41,961 nt of DNA, from NCBI GenBank assembly GCA_945860685.1, contig CAMASJ010000004.1, positions 1 to 41,961 of the forward strand. Reading direction: 5' to 3'. The notes beneath the pieces were generated by a model. It was not told the origin of the DNA. It searched no databases and was given only the letters and a program-made list of their open reading frames with translations. Numbering within the stretch: the stretch's first letter is position 1; every line of letters begins with the position of its first letter. The position numbers and the translations under genes were made by a program. Source of the DNA: Akkermansia muciniphila (lineage in GTDB: Bacteria > Verrucomicrobiota > Verrucomicrobiia > Limisphaerales > UBA9464). Below are positions 38,360-41,961 of this stretch, piece after piece.

Positions 38360-38962
38360 ATGACAACCTTGCCGCAGCCGGTCATCGCCCTGATCGCCGC
38401 GTTGAAGGGGTTGCCGGGAATCGGTCCGCGGTCCGCGGAACGACTGGCATTGCATCTCGTCCAAGCCGACGCATCCGGCGTCCGTCTCCTCGCCGAGAAC
38501 CTGATCGCGGCCAGGGAACGTGTCGCGGGCTGCCAGCGTTGCGGCGCCCTGACAGAGGTCCAGCCCTGCGGGATCTGTGACGATCCTCGGCGTGACGGCT
38601 CGGTGGTGTGCGTCGTCGAACGCCCGACCGATCTGCTCTCCTTCGAGCGGTCTGGCTCCTTCAAGGGACGCTACCATGTCCTCGGAGGCCGGCTGAGCCC
38701 ATTGGATGGTGTCGGGCCCGAGGATCTGCGTATCGATGCCCTGACCCATCGGATCGATTCCGAGGGATTCCGGGAAATCATCCTCGCGCTGTCCGGCGAC
38801 GTGGAAGGGGATGCGACGACGCACTATCTTGCGCGGCTCTATTCCGGACGCGGTGTCCGGATCACCCGCTTGGCGCAAGGCCTGCCCGCGGGTGCGGGCC
38901 TTGAGTATGCCGACGAGCTGACCCTGAGCCGGGCCATGGAAGGACGGCGGGAATTCCAATGA
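38360..38962 (+). CDS. recR: Recombination mediator RecR
   Basis: LPGIGPRSAERLALHL HhH, zinc finger CQRCGALTEVQPCGICDDPRRD, Toprim CVVERPTDLLSFE...YHVLGGRLSPLDGVGP. Confidence 0.96.
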   Translation: MTTLPQPVIALIAALKGLPGIGPRSAERLALHLVQADASGVRLLAENLIAARERVAGCQRCGALTEVQPCGICDDPRRDGSVVCVVERPTDLLSFERSGSFKGRYHVLGGRLSPLDGVGPEDLRIDALTHRIDSEGFREIILALSGDVEGDATTHYLARLYSGRGVRITRLAQGLPAGAGLEYADELTLSRAMEGRREFQ

Positions 38963-39570
38963 AACCAAATCCTACAAAAGCCGTGGTCTTCGACTTGGGC
39001 AAGGTGCTCCTCGACTTCGACTACGGCCTGCTTGCCCGCCGGGTGGCGCCTCGGTGCCGCCTTACCGCCGAGGAGTTCCGCCGCGAAGTCGACCAGTCGC
39101 CGTTGCTGCACCGCTATGAGACGGGCTTGATCGACGACCAGGGGTTCCTTGACGCCGTGATTGGGCGTTCGGGTTTCGAAGGGGACCGCGACGAGTTGGG
39201 GCGCCTGTTCGGCGACATCTTCACGCCCATTCCCGAGATGGTCGACCTCCATGGAAGGTTGGTGGCGCTCGGAATCCCTACCTACGTGTTCTCGAACACC
39301 AACGCCTTCGCCATCCGACACATCCGCGAGTCCTATCCGTTTTATTCGGGCTTCACCGGCGAGATCCTTTCCTTCGAGGTCCGTTCGATGAAACCGGATG
39401 CGGGTATCTATGTGGCGCTGGAGAACCTGTCGGGGCTCCGTGGACCGGACCTCCTCTACATCGATGACCGGCCGGAGAACGTGGAGGCGGGAACCGCGCG
39501 CGGATGGCAGGCGTGGCTGCATTCGGATCCGTCCGTGACCGTACCCCGGGTGTTGGATCTGTTCCGCTGA
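38959..39570 (+). CDS. HAD-superfamily hydrolase (YihX-like)
   Basis: VVFDLGKVLLDFDYGLL, TYVFSNTNAFAIRHI, FEVRSMKPDAGIY, YIDDRPENVEAG. ATGA overlap with recR. Confidence 0.9.
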   Translation: MKPNPTKAVVFDLGKVLLDFDYGLLARRVAPRCRLTAEEFRREVDQSPLLHRYETGLIDDQGFLDAVIGRSGFEGDRDELGRLFGDIFTPIPEMVDLHGRLVALGIPTYVFSNTNAFAIRHIRESYPFYSGFTGEILSFEVRSMKPDAGIYVALENLSGLRGPDLLYIDDRPENVEAGTARGWQAWLHSDPSVTVPRVLDLFR

Positions 39571-39653
39571 AAGGACGCTCCCGGGAGGGTTCTATCCGAG
39601 CCTCCATCAACACCGTTGCAACCTCCTGTCGTTCGGCTTCACTCCGCGGCCGG

Positions 39654-40712
39654 ATGAATCACAGTGACTCCCCTTCGGCCCTCGGTTTCCGCATGCCCGC
39701 GGAATGGGAGCCGCACCGCTCCACCTGGCTGACCTGGCCTCGTCCCGAGGGAATCAGCTTCCCCGACAAATACGAAGGCGTGCCCGACGTGTACGCCGAG
39801 TTCATCCGGCTTCTGGTGCAGGTGGAGGACGTGAACATCAACGTCTGGAATAGCGAGATGGAGGAATGGGTCCGAGGTCTGCTCCGCGAAAGGAACGTTC
39901 CGCTGGAACGTGTCTTCTTCCATCATTTCCCCGCCTACGAACCTTGGTGCCGCGACCATGGTCCGATCTTCCTCGTGCGAGACCGTGGAGGAGTCCGCGA
40001 ACGTGCTGTGGTGGATTGGGCATACAACGCGTGGGGCGGCAAGTACCCGCCCTACGACCTCGATGATGCTGTTCCAAGGCACGTCGCCGCGCTGCGACGG
40101 CTGCCCCTCCATTCCCCGGGTATCGTCATGGAGGGTGGCTCCATCGAGGTCAACGGTGCTGGAACCCTGATCACCACTGAGGCCTGCCTCCTGAATCCCA
40201 ACCGGAATCCCCACCTGAATCGAGAGCAGATCGAGGGTTACCTGAGATCCTTCCTCGGAATCCGCAACGTCCTTTGGCTGGGGGACGGCATTGTCGGCGA
40301 CGATACGGACGGCCATATCGACGACCTCACCCGCTTCGTGGATCCCGGAACCGTGGTCACCGTCGTCGAGGAGGATCCTTCGGACGAAAACCACGACCTG
40401 CTCCAAGACAACCTCAAGCGTCTGCGAACGATGCAGGATCAGGACGGTCGGCCCTTGAGGTTGGTCGAGTTGCCCATGCCTGGAAGGGTGGAGCACGACG
40501 GGCAGAGGCTTCCTGCGAGCTACGCCAACTTCTACATCGCCAACGGACTGGTGGTCGTTCCGACCTATCGGCATTCCAACGATCGCCGAGCGATCGAGAT
40601 CCTGCAGTCGGTTTTCCCCAACCATCGGGTGGAAGGGCTGGATTCCACGGAGTTGATCTGGGGCCTGGGCTCGTTCCACTGCATCTCCCAGCAGGAACCG
40701 GCGGGAATCTGA
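39654..40712 (+). CDS. Agmatine deiminase (peptidyl-arginine deiminase family)
   Basis: FRMPAEWEPHRSTWLTWPRPEG, PWCRDHGPIFLV, AYNAWGGKYPPYDLDD, VMEGGSIEVNGAGTLITTEACLLNPNRNPHL, LGDGIVGDDTDGHIDDLTRFVDPGTVV. Confidence 0.94.
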   Translation: MNHSDSPSALGFRMPAEWEPHRSTWLTWPRPEGISFPDKYEGVPDVYAEFIRLLVQVEDVNINVWNSEMEEWVRGLLRERNVPLERVFFHHFPAYEPWCRDHGPIFLVRDRGGVRERAVVDWAYNAWGGKYPPYDLDDAVPRHVAALRRLPLHSPGIVMEGGSIEVNGAGTLITTEACLLNPNRNPHLNREQIEGYLRSFLGIRNVLWLGDGIVGDDTDGHIDDLTRFVDPGTVVTVVEEDPSDENHDLLQDNLKRLRTMQDQDGRPLRLVELPMPGRVEHDGQRLPASYANFYIANGLVVVPTYRHSNDRRAIEILQSVFPNHRVEGLDSTELIWGLGSFHCISQQEPAGI

Positions 40713-40725
40713 TCCGCAGCAAAGA

Positions 40726-40760
40726 CAAAACGGCCGCCGACGGGTGTTGTCGGCGGCCGT
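40726..40760 (-). terminator. Intrinsic terminator between convergent genes (best U-tract on minus strand)
   Basis: 12-bp stem ACGGCCGCCGAC-N7-GTCGGCGGCCGT; minus-strand read is followed by TTTT. Confidence 0.8.
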
Positions 40761-40799
40761 CCGGGATTGGAATCCCAAGGTGAGTGGGCGTCCGTTCGG

Positions 40800-41961
40800 C
40801 TACCAGGTCGCGTCAGGCCAGAGGTGGGCTCCGAAGTCCTTCAATTGCTGGATCAGGGTTGGCGAGTAGCCAAAGGTCGTCGCGGATTCAATGATTCCGG
40901 CGTGGCTTCGGATCCAAGGGGGAGCGGTCGTCGTACCCGGCGTGTTGTCGTTGTCGAGCGGATCGATTTCGCCGGTGACGTTGATGAAGTAGCTGCGTCC
41001 GAAGAATGTCGTCCAGTTTGAGGATTCCTCCACGAAGGCGCTGATCACCGAATCCCGGAAGTTGGGATCGTAGTTGCTCCAAGCGGCATGGCTTGCTGAG
41101 CCGAAAATCCAACCAAGACGGGGACCCGCGCTGAAACCCGAGTAGCTGTTGGAGGGGGTGAAGGGATCGCTGGTACCCGCCTCGGCTGATTTTGCCATCA
41201 CCGTGAGCATCATCGCCTCCGATGGGAGTCCGTGGGTCCACAGATGGAAGACCTGTCCCATCAAGTAAGCCCAATCAATGGGGCTGGTGTCGTTCCGGCG
41301 GTGGTTGGAGTCGTTCAGGACCAATTGAAGCCAATACCATTGGAAAGAACGGATGGCCAACGTCTTGGTAGTCGAATCGCGGAGCGAGTTCTCGACCTGA
41401 CGAGTCATCGAAAGCTGTGGCGCCGTTTGAAAGGCGGTGCCCGTCGTTCCTGGCCAAGTACGCGCTGCGGACTCAGGCCAAGGGAACATATACTTGCCCG
41501 AGTCCTCCAGGCTGAGCGTCTGGAGTGCGTCCCACGTGCGTACCAGACGCCATTTGGCCAAGCTGTACCGGGCGATCTGGAAAGCCGCGCTGTCATCGGT
41601 GTCTCCACCCATGGGAACCAGATGGGTGGCCGCCCATCCCTGAAAGGCCGCCCAAGCGTTTGCCATTTGGATTTGGAACTGTTCCTTTGGGGTGGTCCTC
41701 AACAGCTTGAAGGCGGCATCCACCGGCAGGAAGGAATCGCCCCAATAGTCGAGCGGATGCACCTGTGGGAGCCAAGTGTTCCAGTCCGGAAGCGGCAGCT
41801 GGATCGGAAGCTCACGGGCGTTGATCGTGGCTGCGAAATTGAAGGAGGGAGCGCCGCCGCCGAAAAGAGAATTGAAGGTCGCAGTCTCGTTGGTGGTGAC
41901 CGCACCGATTCCACCACCGGCCGCCCAATACCCGATCGGAAGCGAATCCAGCCCAGCCGCC
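40800..41961 (-). CDS. Large protein of unknown function, C-terminal part only (continues past window end)
   Basis: Minus frame is open to the window edge: ...AAGLDSLPIGYWAAGGGIGAVTTNETATFNSLFGGGAPSFNFAATINARELPIQLPLPDWNTWLPQVHPLDYWGDSFLPVDAAFKLL...DFGAHLWPDATW*. The listed GTG start at 41762 is internal. Confidence 0.75.
   Translation of the reverse strand, partial: AAGLDSLPIGYWAAGGGIGAVTTNETATFNSLFGGGAPSFNFAATINARELPIQLPLPDWNTWLPQVHPLDYWGDSFLPVDAAFKLLRTTPKEQFQIQMANAWAAFQGWAATHLVPMGGDTDDSAAFQIARYSLAKWRLVRTWDALQTLSLEDSGKYMFPWPESAARTWPGTTGTAFQTAPQLSMTRQVENSLRDSTTKTLAIRSFQWYWLQLVLNDSNHRRNDTSPIDWAYLMGQVFHLWTHGLPSEAMMLTVMAKSAEAGTSDPFTPSNSYSGFSAGPRLGWIFGSASHAAWSNYDPNFRDSVISAFVEESSNWTTFFGRSYFINVTGEIDPLDNDNTPGTTTAPPWIRSHAGIIESATTFGYSPTLIQQLKDFGAHLWPDATW

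Overview
High-GC chromosomal window with ~37 protein-coding genes. Gene content (tandem [24 protein letters not shown] pseudopilin-like proteins ending in a 'FADGHSEI..W' motif, a PEP-CTERM protein, an ASPIC/UnbV-FG-GAP protein) suggests Verrucomicrobiota, possibly Limisphaerales/Pedosphaera-like; this taxonomy is inference. Most genes are housekeeping: ribF, polX, ilvB, mtnA plus an aminotransferase, prmC, murA, a macAB-type export operon, rny, an rluA-family gene, dnaX-ybaB-recR and an agmatine deiminase. No CRISPR array, rRNA, canonical tRNA, integrase, transposase or phage module was seen. The strongest unexplained signal is upstream of ilvB on the minus strand: a 23-codon Val/Ile/Leu-rich leader peptide (MSTAIVLVPVVVGGIAAAGSCRA), a competing 1:2 hairpin, a possible 2:3 antiterminator and a strong intrinsic terminator. 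This is a complete-looking translational attenuator not represented as its own ORF in the supplied track. Secondary leads: a tRNA acceptor/T-arm-like cassette in the 3' end of an SRPBCC gene, a DnaX that appears to have lost three of four zinc-binding cysteines, a MacA-like adaptor with an inserted LTxxQ-like segment, a PpiD/SurA-like foldase without a recognisable parvulin core, an exact 18-residue DUF4097-type repeat, and a sensor kinase coupled by ATGA overlaps to a squalene/phytoene synthase. All calls are by eye from sequence; no searches were run.
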